Source of the DNA: Propionibacteriaceae bacterium
GTDB taxonomy: Bacteria; Actinomycetota; Actinomycetes; Propionibacteriales; Propionibacteriaceae
Direction: 5' to 3'
DNA: 64,000 nt
Assembly: GCA_027492545.1 (NCBI GenBank)
Contig: JAPUEL010000076.1
Coordinates: forward strand, 62,001 to 126,000
This document shows, piece by piece, positions 56,043 through 64,000 of the stretch. Each line of letters opens with the position of its first letter. The stretch's first letter is position 1. A program made the translations under genes and the position numbers. The notes under the pieces are model-generated. The model ran no database searches and was not told the origin of the DNA. It saw nothing but the letters and a program-made list of their open reading frames with translations.

Positions 56043-58466
56043 CTACCAGACCTCGCGCGCGGCGGCGGTCTCCACCAGCGCGTCGCGCAGGACCGCGGGG
56101 ATGTCCACCCCCGCCAACTCCTGTACCAGGGCCAGTCCGCCCAACCCCGTGACCGCCCGCCAGGCGGCCTCCTTCGCCGAGAACCCGATCTCCGCCGCGT
56201 CGATGAGGGCGAAGGCCTCGCGGGCGACGTCGCGGGGTGCGGTCCGGGCGCCGACGATCCGCACCACGATCTCCGCGCCCAGGTCCACCTCCCCCAGGGC
56301 CACCCTGAGCGCCGGCGCCAAGAGCTCATCGATCACCGGCGCCGGCTCGCCCAGGTGCTGCGGCCGGCCGGCCACCCAGGCCTCCACGTCCTCGGCCGAG
56401 GCGACACCCACGACGTCCAGGCAGACTGTTCGGACGTCGGCAGCACCGCGTTCCGGGCGTAGCGTCACGGTCAGGGTGGCCGTGGCGTCCGGGTGCACCT
56501 CCAGCCGCTGCTCGATGCGGACCGCCCGCCGCTCCGCCGGGCCCGGGACGGCGCTGCCGTCGTCCTCGACGAGGTGCGACACCGCAGTTCCGGGGAACAC
56601 CCGCAGGTCCACAGCCTCCGGCGCCGTCGAGATGTCCGCCATGGCATCGCCGGCCAGCGGGACCACGGCCCCGGCGCGGGCCAGCACCGGATAGCCGCCG
56701 AGGCCGCGGTGCAGTGTCACGGTTCGTCCGCCGTCGTGGCGGTGGCCCGTGAACACGTCGATCCACGCCCCCTCAGGGAGCCAGGCGCGTGCCGACGCGA
56801 GGTGCGCGGCGGTGTCCTCGGCCGTGGTGATCGGGGCCACCAGCAGGTGCTCGCCGAACATCGCCTGGTTGGGCACGTGATAGGCGTCGACGGCCGAGGG
56901 ATGGTCATGGTACATCGGCCGCACCAGCGCCACCTGTTCCGTGTGCGCGGCCCAGGCGGCCGTGTACAGATAGGGCACCAGCCTGTGCCGGAGCCGGAGG
57001 AAGGCAGCCATGATGCGCTCGGCCGCCGGGCCGTAGCCCCAGGGCTCCTTCGACGCGAACGGGCTCGACGACGAATGCAGGCGATTCACCGGGGAGAAGA
57101 CGCCCAGCTGGAACCAGCGCACGGCCATCTCGACGTCGCGGCTGCCGAACATGTGCCCGCCGATGTCGTGGCTCCACCAGGGATAGCCGATGTTGGCGGC
57201 CGTCGCGGTGAAGTAGGGCTGGAAGTCCAGCGACTCCCACGTGGTGATCGTGTCGCCGGAGAACCCCACCGGGTAGCGGTGGCTGCCCGGTCCCGAATAG
57301 CGGGAGAAGGTGAGCGGACGGCGGCCTGAGCGTGCCGAGTCGTGGTAGTGGATGTGGTTGAGCATCCAGAGCGGGTCCAGGCCGGCGATGGCGGTGGCCC
57401 CGCCCGACTGCCAGTCGATCCACCAGAAGTCCACTCCCTGGTCCTCCAGCGGGTGGTGCACGTGGGCGAGGTAGGCGTCCACGAACTCCCGCGACGTCAC
57501 GTCGAACTCGACGGCGACTCCTGAGCCCGGGTCGAGCCCCATGGCCCGCGCGACGGCCGGGTAGGCCTCCTCGTGCCTGCGGATCCCGTCGGCCGGGTGC
57601 ACGTTGAGGGTCACGGCGAGCCCCCGGTGGTGCAGCTCGGCCAGGAATGCGGGCGGGTCCGGGAAGAGCTCCCGGTTCCAGGTGTAACCCGTCCAGCCGG
57701 TGCCCAGCTCGGGGTCGACGGCGGTGACGTGCCAGTCCATGTCGATCACGGCCACCGAGAGCGGGATCGACTCTCCGCGGAAGCGGTCCATGACGCCCAG
57801 GTACTCGTCGGCCCGGTAGGGCCAGTAGCGGCTCCACCAGTTGCCCAGGACGAAACGCGGCACCAGGGGGACGGGACCGGTGAGCCGGTGGTAGTCCGCC
57901 AGTGCGGCGCGGTAGTCGAGGCCGTGCGCGAAGAGGTAGAGGTCGCGGCCGCCGGCAGGCCGGGGGGCCACCCACCCGTCGGCGGAGAGCAGCACCGTCG
58001 AGGAGTCGTCCAGGACCGCAAAGCCGTAGGTGGCGAGGATCCCGGGTTCCAGCGGGCAGGCGCCGTCCACCTCGTCCAGCGTCCGGGCGGTGCCGAGCAG
58101 GTTGCCGCGGCCCGGAAGGCTCTGGGGGTACGTCTCGCCGAAACGCCAGGTGGAGTAGTGGGGGTCCGAGGCCCCGCGGGTGAGGGTGACGCTGAGCCCC
58201 GAGGCGCTGAACGGCCCACGGTCGTAGCGCAGCCGGAGGTGGTCCGTGCGCACTTCGAGGGAGCCACCCACGTCGGCGACGGTGAAGCCGGGCACGTCGA
58301 AGGAGCGGTCGGCCACGGTCTGGGAGGGCTGATCGACGAAGGCTCCCTCGGGGTGCCACTCGAGGCGCAGCAGCCGGCTCGTCAGGACCGTGATCCGGTA
58401 GGTTGCGCCTTCGACGACGGCATCTGGGTGTGCCGGCGCGGGCCGGCCGTCCGACATGGCGAACAT
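56043..58466 (-). CDS. Glycoside hydrolase family 31
   Basis: About 807 aa intracellular enzyme (no signal). It has the N-terminal galactose-mutarotase-like domain, then a (beta/alpha)8 barrel. The nucleophile is the D in WWIDWQSGG (about residue 350) and the acid/base is the D in VGFSGDTITTWESL (about 412). The C-terminal beta domains follow. Members cleave alpha-glucosides or alpha-xylosides; here the specificity is open. ATG 58466 has GAGAGGA seven bases upstream; ATG 58490 is the alternative. A 32-bp gap separates it from PCuAC upstream on the same strand. Confidence 0.9.
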   Translation of the reverse strand: MFAMSDGRPAPAHPDAVVEGATYRITVLTSRLLRLEWHPEGAFVDQPSQTVADRSFDVPGFTVADVGGSLEVRTDHLRLRYDRGPFSASGLSVTLTRGASDPHYSTWRFGETYPQSLPGRGNLLGTARTLDEVDGACPLEPGILATYGFAVLDDSSTVLLSADGWVAPRPAGGRDLYLFAHGLDYRAALADYHRLTGPVPLVPRFVLGNWWSRYWPYRADEYLGVMDRFRGESIPLSVAVIDMDWHVTAVDPELGTGWTGYTWNRELFPDPPAFLAELHHRGLAVTLNVHPADGIRRHEEAYPAVARAMGLDPGSGVAVEFDVTSREFVDAYLAHVHHPLEDQGVDFWWIDWQSGGATAIAGLDPLWMLNHIHYHDSARSGRRPLTFSRYSGPGSHRYPVGFSGDTITTWESLDFQPYFTATAANIGYPWWSHDIGGHMFGSRDVEMAVRWFQLGVFSPVNRLHSSSSPFASKEPWGYGPAAERIMAAFLRLRHRLVPYLYTAAWAAHTEQVALVRPMYHDHPSAVDAYHVPNQAMFGEHLLVAPITTAEDTAAHLASARAWLPEGAWIDVFTGHRHDGGRTVTLHRGLGGYPVLARAGAVVPLAGDAMADISTAPEAVDLRVFPGTAVSHLVEDDGSAVPGPAERRAVRIEQRLEVHPDATATLTVTLRPERGAADVRTVCLDVVGVASAEDVEAWVAGRPQHLGEPAPVIDELLAPALRVALGEVDLGAEIVVRIVGARTAPRDVAREAFALIDAAEIGFSAKEAAWRAVTGLGGLALVQELAGVDIPAVLRDALVETAAAREVW

Positions 58467-58498
58467 GGGTGCGTCCTCTCCGCGGCGCACCTGGTGGA

Positions 58499-58999
58499 TC
58501 AGCTGTCGGTGCCCGGCGCGTGGGTGTGGTAGGTGTCCTGCTCCTCGGTGAACTCCTTCACCGGGGCGACCAGCTCGATGGTCTGTCCGTCGTCGAACTC
58601 TAGCGTGCAGGCGATCTCCTCGCCGCCGGCCGCCAACTCGCCCGTCAGCCCCATGAGCATGACGTGCGGCCCGCCCGGAGCGAGGTGGGCGTGTTCGCCG
58701 GCGGGCACCGGGAGCCCGCCCTCAGCCTCCTGCATCACCATCTGGCCGTCGACCTTGACCATCTCATGCAGTTCGACCTTCGCGGCCACGTCGCCGCAGT
58801 CCGCGGCGACCAGCATCCGGTCCTCCTCCGACGGGTTGGTGAGGTTGACGAACAGGGCCGTCATCTCCGGCATCTCCGTGCCGACGGTGGCCCGGACCCA
58901 CGGGTCCGCGGCGATGACTCCGGGTGCCGCGCTCTGCGCGGGCGAGCAGGCGGCGAGGGCCGCGACGGCGAGGACGGGGGCGGCGAGCTTCAACTTCAC
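58499..58999 (-). CDS. Copper chaperone PCu(A)C lipoprotein
   Basis: 166 aa. A lipoprotein signal has the lipobox LAAC (Cys about residue 18). The DUF461/PCuAC domain has the H-x2-M of VELHEMVKVDGQMVMQ, the later M, and the H-x-M of PGGPHVMLMGL, i.e. the Cu(I) ligands. It delivers copper to periplasmic or surface cuproenzymes such as oxidases. GTG start. TATGCT six bases before it and a CsoR-like palindrome over the -35 suggest copper control. Divergent from the DyP gene. Confidence 0.9.
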   Translation of the reverse strand: MKLKLAAPVLAVAALAACSPAQSAAPGVIAADPWVRATVGTEMPEMTALFVNLTNPSEEDRMLVAADCGDVAAKVELHEMVKVDGQMVMQEAEGGLPVPAGEHAHLAPGGPHVMLMGLTGELAAGGEEIACTLEFDDGQTIELVAPVKEFTEEQDTYHTHAPGTDS

Positions 59000-59005
59000 C
59001 CCTGC

Positions 59006-59011
59006 AGCATA
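59006..59011 (-). promoter_or_regulatory. Candidate -10 hexamer TATGCT of PCuAC gene (leaderless)
   Basis: TATGCT precedes GTG 58999 by six bases (GCAGGG). Confidence 0.5.
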
Positions 59012-59023
59012 GCCGAATTCGAA

Positions 59024-59037
59024 TACCCCTAGGGGTA
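59024..59037. promoter_or_regulatory. CsoR/copper-type operator palindrome
   Basis: TACCCCTAGGGGTA is a perfect 14-bp palindrome of the TACCC...GGGTA kind bound by Cu(I)-sensing CsoR-family repressors. It is centred between the divergent PCuAC and DyP genes. It covers the -35 position of the PCuAC promoter and lies just upstream of the -35 position of the DyP promoter. Confidence 0.75.
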
Positions 59038-59061
59038 CCCTCCGGGGGTCTGTGTGACGGG

Positions 59062-59067
59062 TAGAAT
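59062..59067 (+). promoter_or_regulatory. Candidate -10 hexamer TAGAAT of DyP gene (leaderless)
   Basis: TAGAAT is followed by seven bases and ATG 59075. Confidence 0.55.
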
Positions 59068-59074
59068 CCGAGCC

Positions 59075-60274
59075 ATGTCAAGCCCCCAGGTGAGTCGTCG
59101 CGGCGTCTTCGGCTATGCCGGGGCCGCGACCCTCGGCGGGGCGGCGGGCGTCGTCGCGGGCCGGGCCTGGGGCGGCGCGGGCTCCGAGCCCACCCCTGTG
59201 CCGGTGTCGGGGCGGACCTACCCGGCCCACGGGGCGATCCAGGCCGGGATCACCACGCCCAAGCCCGCCGTCGGCGAGCTCGTCGCCTTCGACCTGCTGC
59301 CTGGCACCGATCGCGCGGCCCTGGCCCGGCTCATGCGCGTGTGGAGCTCAGACATCGCGGCGCTGATGGCCGGCAGGCCTGCTGCGGGCGATTCCGCCCC
59401 GGACCTGGCCCAGGCGGGGGTCTCCCTGACCGTGCTGGTGGGGCTGGGGCCGCGGGTGTTCGACCTGGACGGACTGGCGGCCAAGCGCCCGAGCGGGTTC
59501 CAGGAGATCCCCCCCATGGACCACGACCAGCTTCAGACGCGCTGGTCGGGGGGCGACCTGCTCGCCTGGGTCTCGGCGGACGACGCCACCACCGTCGCGC
59601 ACGCCGTTCGCCGCCTCGCCACCGACGCGGCGCCCTTCGCCGGCAGGCGGTGGGCCCAGCAGGGCTCGTGGCGGCCGGTGGACGCGGCCGGAGCCGCCGT
59701 GACGGGACGGAACCTCTTCGGCCAGGTGGACGGCACCGGCAACCCCACGGGCGACGCGCTGGAGGCCGCCGTCTTCTCCGACGACGGGTGGCTCGCCGGG
59801 GGCACGCAGCTCGTGGTCCGGCGCATCGAGATGCACCTCGACACCTGGGACGAGGCCACCCGGGACCGGCAGGAGCAGTCGGTGGGCCGACGCCTGGACA
59901 CCGGCGCCCCGCTCACCGGCGAGGCGGAGCACGACCCGCCGGACTTCGAGGCCGTCGTCGACGGGGCCCCGGTGATCGCGCAGGACGCCCACGCCCGGGT
60001 GTCCCATCCGGCGCAGAACTCCGGCCGCACCATGCTGCGCCGGGGCCTCAACTACACGCACGACGAGTGGGTCGACGGCGCCCCACGGCCCACGGCGGGG
60101 CTGATCTTCACCGCCTTCCAGGCCAGCATCGCGGAGCAGTTCATCCCCGTGCAGCGCAGGCTGGACCAGGGCGACGCCCTCAACGAGTGGACCACCGCGA
60201 TCGGGTCCGCAGTCTTCGTCATCCCGCCTGGCTTCGGCCCCGATTCCTACCTCGCGAAGGGGCTCCTCGAATGA
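59075..60274 (+). CDS. Tat-exported DyP-type heme peroxidase
   Basis: 399 aa. A twin-arginine signal SRRGVFGYAGAATLG opens the protein. DyP hallmarks are GQVDGTGNP (distal GxxDG, about residue 228), the proximal heme histidine in HARVSHPAQNS and the R in MLRRGLNYT. Close to EfeB/Streptomyces DtpA, which act with copper or iron trafficking. ATG 59075 with TAGAAT seven bases upstream. It is divergent from the copper chaperone with a shared palindrome, and its stop overlaps the next gene (ATGA). Confidence 0.93.
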   Translation: MSSPQVSRRGVFGYAGAATLGGAAGVVAGRAWGGAGSEPTPVPVSGRTYPAHGAIQAGITTPKPAVGELVAFDLLPGTDRAALARLMRVWSSDIAALMAGRPAAGDSAPDLAQAGVSLTVLVGLGPRVFDLDGLAAKRPSGFQEIPPMDHDQLQTRWSGGDLLAWVSADDATTVAHAVRRLATDAAPFAGRRWAQQGSWRPVDAAGAAVTGRNLFGQVDGTGNPTGDALEAAVFSDDGWLAGGTQLVVRRIEMHLDTWDEATRDRQEQSVGRRLDTGAPLTGEAEHDPPDFEAVVDGAPVIAQDAHARVSHPAQNSGRTMLRRGLNYTHDEWVDGAPRPTAGLIFTAFQASIAEQFIPVQRRLDQGDALNEWTTAIGSAVFVIPPGFGPDSYLAKGLLE

Positions 60275-60846
60275 ACGACATCCTGGTGCGCGCCGCCACC
60301 ACCCGGGAACTTCCGGCGGCGGCCTCGGCTCTGGCCGACGCCTTCGCCGACGACCCCTCGTTCGGGTTCATCCCCGCCGACGAGCGCGCCAGGCGGGTGC
60401 GGGCGTACATGAGTGAGGCGGTCACCCATGGCTGGCTGGTCGAGGTGGCCCTCGACGGTGACCGGGTGCTCGGCGCGGGCCTGTGGGAGCCGCCGGGCCG
60501 CCCCAGGCCGTCGATCCTGGCCTCCGCGAGACATGCCCTCGGCATGATCAGGGCGCTGGGACCCCACTGGTTCGTCGGCGCCCGGATCGACCGGGTGCTC
60601 GCACGCCACCGCCCCCCGGTACCCCACTGGTTCCTCGGCTACCTCGGGGTGGCCGCGGCGGCGCAGGGCAGGGGCGTGGGGCGGGCGCTCCTTGAACACC
60701 GGTTGGCCGACATCGACGCACCGGTCTACCTCGAGGCGGCCACCGATCGCGCGGCCTCGCTCTACCGGCGGATGGGATTCCTCGACCTGGGCCGCTTCTC
60801 CGGCAGGCACATGCCCGCCGTGGGGATGTGGCGGCCGGCGCCGTAG
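60271..60846 (+). CDS. GNAT family N-acetyltransferase
   Basis: 191 aa. The acetyl-CoA loop VAAAAQGRGVGRALLEHRLAD (Q-x-R-G-x-G) is near residue 135, and LYRRMGFLDLG follows. Start ATG overlaps the DyP stop by four bases, so it is translated from the peroxidase mRNA. Substrate unknown. The frame extends far upstream (to 59341), but only as a shadow of the DyP gene. Confidence 0.87.
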   Translation: MNDILVRAATTRELPAAASALADAFADDPSFGFIPADERARRVRAYMSEAVTHGWLVEVALDGDRVLGAGLWEPPGRPRPSILASARHALGMIRALGPHWFVGARIDRVLARHRPPVPHWFLGYLGVAAAAQGRGVGRALLEHRLADIDAPVYLEAATDRAASLYRRMGFLDLGRFSGRHMPAVGMWRPAP

Positions 60847-60849
60847 CGG

Positions 60850-62235
60850 CTACCCGCCCACCAGGTCGGCCACGAGGTCGGGCAGCCGCGCGGCCAACTC
60901 GTCGGGCGTCCGCGGGCCCGGCCACCGGGCCGCGGCCATCGCCTGGATGCTCGCCCCGACGACGCCCGCCCGCCACGCGGGGAGCCCGGCGGCCAGGAGG
61001 GCCCCGCAGATGCCCGCGAGCACGTCGCCCGAGCCGGCCTGAGCCGTCCACGGCGGCCCCGGGACCGCGATCGTCACGCGCCCCGAGGGCTCGGCGACGT
61101 ACTGGGTGGCCCCCTTGAGCAGCACCGCGGCCCCGGTCTGCCGCGACACCTCCCGCACGCACACCAGCGGCTCGGCCTCGACGTGCGACCTGGTGCACCC
61201 GAGAATGCGCGCCAGCTCCCCGGCGTGCGGGGTGAGCAGCCAGTTCTCGAGCCGGCCGGCGGGCAGGGAGTAGAGCGCGTCGGCGTCGACGACGGTGGGC
61301 ACGGCGTGCAGGCCCGCGTTCGCCACGCGCCCCTCCGTGCCCTCCCCGTCGCCCCACCCCGAACCGACCACCATGGCCTGCGCCCGGCCCTCGCCGATCA
61401 CGACACTGGGGAACCGGGAGAGGACCAACCCGGACGCGACGCGCCCCGTGTAGCGCACCATGCCGGCGCCGGCGTGCAGGGCGCCTGACACCCCGAGGAT
61501 CGCGGCGCCCTGGTACTGCTCGGAGCCGGTGTCGATCATCACCACGCCGCGCGCGTACTTGTCGGACGTGGCGGTGGGCGCCGGCCACCAGCGCGCGACG
61601 TCGGCGGGCTCGGCCTGTCTCAGCGGGCCGGTGGGTGCCTCGACGCCGATGTCGACGACGTGGACCCTCCCGCAGCGCGACGCCGCGGGCTCCATCACGT
61701 GGCAGGGCTTCACGGTGGCGAACGTCACGGTGTGGGCCGCCCTGAAGCTGGGATGGAGGGCCCCGGAATCGGCGTCGAGGCCGCTGGGCAGGTCCACCGA
61801 CAGCACCGGCACCCCCAGGTCCAGGCAGGCGGCGGTGAGCGTGGCCACGGGTTCCGGCAGGCCGGGCCGCGAGCCCAGACCTGTGACGGCGTCGATCACG
61901 AGGACGCACTCGGCGAGGGCGTCGACGGCCTCGACGGCACCCACCTGCCGGCATCCGGCCGACAGCGCGGCTTCGAGGCCGCCCGCGTGCGCCGCGCCCA
62001 GCGCGACCCAGACCGAGACCGGACGGTCTCCGGCCAGGATCGCGGCGGCGTAGAGGCCGTCGCCGCCGTTGTTGCCCGGCCCGGCGACCACCAGCACGGG
62101 CCCCTCTTCTGCAACCGCAGCGGCAACCCGGGCGACCTCGGCGGCGGCACGCCCCATCAGGTCGACACCGGGCTCCGCCTCGAACACCAGCAGCTCAGCC
62201 TCGCGCATGTCGCCGGCGGTGATCACCGTCCTCAC
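60850..62235 (-). CDS. nnrD: Bifunctional NAD(P)H-hydrate epimerase / ADP-dependent dehydratase
   Basis: 461 aa. YjeF_N epimerase domain (1-190) with VAGPGNNGGDGLYAAAIL, then the ribokinase-like YjeF_C dehydratase with LTPHAGELARILG, VLLKGATQYVA and the anion hole AGSGDVLAGICGALLA. Repairs damaged NADHX/NADPHX. GTG 62235 overlaps the acpS stop by four bases (GTGA). The frame extends to 62394 only over acpS. Confidence 0.94.
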   Translation of the reverse strand: MRTVITAGDMREAELLVFEAEPGVDLMGRAAAEVARVAAAVAEEGPVLVVAGPGNNGGDGLYAAAILAGDRPVSVWVALGAAHAGGLEAALSAGCRQVGAVEAVDALAECVLVIDAVTGLGSRPGLPEPVATLTAACLDLGVPVLSVDLPSGLDADSGALHPSFRAAHTVTFATVKPCHVMEPAASRCGRVHVVDIGVEAPTGPLRQAEPADVARWWPAPTATSDKYARGVVMIDTGSEQYQGAAILGVSGALHAGAGMVRYTGRVASGLVLSRFPSVVIGEGRAQAMVVGSGWGDGEGTEGRVANAGLHAVPTVVDADALYSLPAGRLENWLLTPHAGELARILGCTRSHVEAEPLVCVREVSRQTGAAVLLKGATQYVAEPSGRVTIAVPGPPWTAQAGSGDVLAGICGALLAAGLPAWRAGVVGASIQAMAAARWPGPRTPDELAARLPDLVADLVGG

Positions 62236-62582
62236 GCCTCGCACACCACCATCGCGGTGGCGAACCCGCCGTCGTGGCTGATCGACAGGTGGATGTGGCG
62301 GATCCCGAGGGCCTCGACCCGGGCCGCCACCGAACCGGTGTTGCGGAACGCCGGGTCCCCGTCGTCGCTCTTCACGACTTCGCAGTCCAGCCACCGCATC
62401 CCGCCGGGCGACCCGAGCGCCTTCGCGAACGCCTCCTTGGCGGCGAAGCGGGCGGCCTGGGACTCGATGGACAGCCGCCGCTCCCCCTCCGTGAGCAGCC
62501 GCTCATCGAGGCCCGGCCGGCGCGCCAGCATGTCCCGGAACCGCTCGATGACGCACAGGTCCGTGCCGATGCCCACGATCAT
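62232..62582 (-). CDS. acpS: Holo-[acyl-carrier-protein] synthase
   Basis: Attaches 4'-phosphopantetheine to ACP. 116 aa. The N-terminal metal site is VGIGTDLCVIERF, and the second signature is RFAAKEAFAKALGS. TAGAGT sits six bases before the ATG, suggesting a leaderless mRNA. The -10 overlaps the left end of the adjacent inverted-repeat element. Coupled to nnrDE. Confidence 0.95.
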   Translation of the reverse strand: MIVGIGTDLCVIERFRDMLARRPGLDERLLTEGERRLSIESQAARFAAKEAFAKALGSPGGMRWLDCEVVKSDDGDPAFRNTGSVAARVEALGIRHIHLSISHDGGFATAMVVCEA

Positions 62583-62588
62583 GGCGCC

Positions 62589-62594
62589 ACTCTA
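62589..62594 (-). promoter_or_regulatory. Candidate -10 hexamer TAGAGT of acpS (leaderless), overlapping MITE end
   Basis: Five of the six bases lie in the left terminal inverted repeat of the 170-bp element. The ATG is six bases downstream. Confidence 0.5.
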
Positions 62595-62759
62595 GTGTCC
62601 TGCGCCAGAAGGTCGTTGATGGGTGGCGGTGTCCCAGGGGATGGATCGCAAGGCCGACGAGCGAAGTAGCACAGAGAAGTTCGTCGAGCGAGGAGAACGC
62701 AGCGAGGCGCCGCTGGGGCGCCGTCAATCGCAGCGAACTTCTGGCGCAGGACACTAGAG
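62590..62759. mobile_element. 170-bp MITE-like element with 22-bp perfect terminal inverted repeats
   Basis: Left end 62590-62611 (CTCTAGTGTCCTGCGCCAGAAG as read in two parts, CTCTAG then TGTCCTGCGCCAGAAG) is the exact reverse complement of 62738-62759. The interior has further imperfect inverted pairs (e.g. GACGAGCG near 62660 with a CGTCGAGC-type stretch near 62690, and GGCGCCGCTGGGGCGCC) but no gene. If the real termini begin at TGTCC, both ends abut CTAG, which would be a 4-bp target duplication. It fills the acpS-glmS gap. Confidence 0.8.
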
Positions 62760-62767
62760 CTGAAGCG

Positions 62768-64000
62768 CTACTCGACGGTGACCGACTTGGCGAGATTTCG
62801 TGGCTGGTCCACGTCGTGGCCCTGCACCGTGGCCAGTTCGCAGGCGAACAGCTGCAGCGGGATGATCGCGGCCACGGGCTGAAGCAGCGTGGAAAGCTTC
62901 GGCAGCTCGATGAACACGGCGGCGGCAGCGCGGGCCTCCTCGTCGTCGGCCTCCGCCAGGACGATGGTCTTCGCTCCGCGGGCGCGGACCTCGGCGATGT
63001 TGGAGACCACCTTGTCGCGCAGCTGGTCCCGCCCACGGGGCGGCACCACGACGAACACCGGCAGGCCCTCGCGGATGAGCGCGATGGGTCCGTGCTTGAG
63101 CTCGCCCGCCGCGAAACCCTCGGCGTGGATGTAGGCCAGCTCCTTGAGCTTCAGTGCCCCCTCGAGCGCGACGGGGTAGCCCACATGGCGTCCCAGGAAC
63201 AGCACGGACGGCTCGTTGACGAACTCGCGGGCCAGGTCCAGGACCTGCTGCTGGTTGTCCAGCATGCCCTGGATGGCGTCGGGCATGCGCTCGAGCTCGG
63301 CGAGCAGCGCGGCGATCTCGTCGCCGTACTTCATGCCGCGCACCTGGGCCAGGTAGAGCCCGAGCAGGTAGCAGGCCACCAGCTGGGTGGTGAACCCCTT
63401 GGTGGACGCGACGCCGATCTCGGGTCCTGCGTGGGTGTAGATCACCGCGTCGGACTCGCGCGGGATGGTGGCGCCGTTGGTGTTGCAGATGGCGATGACC
63501 TTGGCGCCCTGCTCGCGGGCGTGCCGGATGGCCATCAGCGTGTCCGCGGTCTCGCCGGACTGCGAGATCGTCACCACCAGGGTCATCGGGTCGATGATCG
63601 GGTCCCGGTAGCGGAACTCGGAGGCCACCTCCACCTCGCACGGGATGCGGGTCCAGTGCTCGATGGCGTACTTGGCCACCAGGCCCGCGTAGAAGGCGGT
63701 GCCGCAGGCGACGATGACGATCTTGTTGATCCTGCGCAGGATCTCAGGGGAGATGCGGATCTCGTCGAGGACCAGTTCGCCGCGCTCGTTGAGGCGGCCG
63801 AGCAGCGTGTCCGCGACAGCCCGGGGCTGTTCGAAGATCTCCTTGCGCATGTACCAGTCGTAGCCCTGCTTCTGGGCGGCCTCGAGGTCCCAGTCGACGT
63901 GGAACTCCTTCGTCTCGGCTGGGCTGCCGTCGAAGGTGGTCACGCTCACGCCGTCGCGGGTGAGCTCGACGATCTGGTCCTGCCCCAGCTCGACGGCGTC
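62768..64000 (-). CDS. glmS: Glutamine-fructose-6-phosphate aminotransferase (5' end outside window)
   Basis: Makes glucosamine-6-phosphate for the cell wall. The visible 410 residues cover the linker and both SIS sugar-isomerase domains, with VTISQSGETADTLMA, IPRESDAVIYTHAGPEIGVASTKGFTTQL in parts and the conserved C-terminus RNLAKSVTVE. The N-terminal glutaminase domain lies beyond the right edge. The frame is open to the last base. Confidence 0.96.
   Translation of the reverse strand, partial: DAVELGQDQIVELTRDGVSVTTFDGSPAETKEFHVDWDLEAAQKQGYDWYMRKEIFEQPRAVADTLLGRLNERGELVLDEIRISPEILRRINKIVIVACGTAFYAGLVAKYAIEHWTRIPCEVEVASEFRYRDPIIDPMTLVVTISQSGETADTLMAIRHAREQGAKVIAICNTNGATIPRESDAVIYTHAGPEIGVASTKGFTTQLVACYLLGLYLAQVRGMKYGDEIAALLAELERMPDAIQGMLDNQQQVLDLAREFVNEPSVLFLGRHVGYPVALEGALKLKELAYIHAEGFAAGELKHGPIALIREGLPVFVVVPPRGRDQLRDKVVSNIAEVRARGAKTIVLAEADDEEARAAAAVFIELPKLSTLLQPVAAIIPLQLFACELATVQGHDVDQPRNLAKSVTVE

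Overview
The window is one compact block of a high-GC actinobacterial chromosome. Three things support this: the base composition, the actinobacterial neighbour families (DUF3017 next to folD, GuaB3 next to GuaB, PspC/LiaRS, MgtA-like mannosyltransferase), and a gene order that follows the Mycobacterium guaA-guaB3-guaB-groEL-groES-tsaD-rimI-tsaB-tsaE-nnr-glmS region. A member of the Propionibacteriaceae (Tessaracoccus-like) is my best guess, but that is an inference. Nearly all of the sequence is coding. I see no rRNA, tRNA, CRISPR array, prophage or transposase gene.

Layout. 1-4639 (minus): BMP-family nucleoside ABC importer (lipoprotein, double ATPase, two permeases; the last one is cut by the window edge). 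4750-8136 (minus): APH-like kinase, CorC/CNNM-type transporter, purU. 8365-10319 (plus): DUF485 protein and acetate/cation symporter. 10389-16681 (minus): mdh, VKOR, DUF3017, folD, purH, purN and DUF6350, i.e. one-carbon and purine synthesis plus membrane proteins. 16782-18386 (plus): surface protein with two tandem sensor-like domains. 18403-20483 (minus): sucCD. 20707-21711 (plus): M23 peptidase behind a long palindrome. 21724-24144 (minus): pcrA. 24204-25436 (plus): phospholipase-D-type synthase. 25441-29862: small membrane proteins and a LiaRS-like two-component system facing a three-gene PspC operon. 29872-39692: guaA, cysK, an epimerase, an FAD oxidoreductase, chorismate mutase, guaB3, guaB, and groES-groEL under two CIRCE operators. 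40047-40937: a DUF559 endonuclease-like gene between two related long palindromes. 41116-49295 (minus): peptide ABC transporter running into NUDIX, a mini-ORF and a methyltransferase. 49441-52523 (minus): the t6A genes tsaD-rimI-tsaB and a GNAT-tsaE fusion. 52544-60846: DEAD-box helicase, glycosyltransferase, GH31 glycosidase, and a copper-type divergon (PCuAC / DyP peroxidase) with a GNAT gene. 60850-64000 (minus): nnrDE, acpS, a 170-bp MITE-like element, and partial glmS.

How the genes fit together. Nucleoside uptake, purU/purN/purH/folD and guaA/guaB/guaB3 together make purine and one-carbon metabolism the dominant theme. sucCD, mdh and the acetate symporter serve central carbon. groESL, LiaRS/PspC, the YeaQ-like protein and the copper divergon are stress functions. 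Many genes start 6-7 nt after a TANNNT hexamer, which suggests leaderless transcripts.

The least explained DNA is as follows: the palindrome-flanked DUF559 gene (39903-41024), the 48-bp GC-rich tandem hairpins between groES and groEL, the terminal-inverted-repeat element by acpS, the 33-bp perfect palindrome before the M23 gene, and a mini-ORF that repeats the N-terminal segment of the adjacent methyltransferase.
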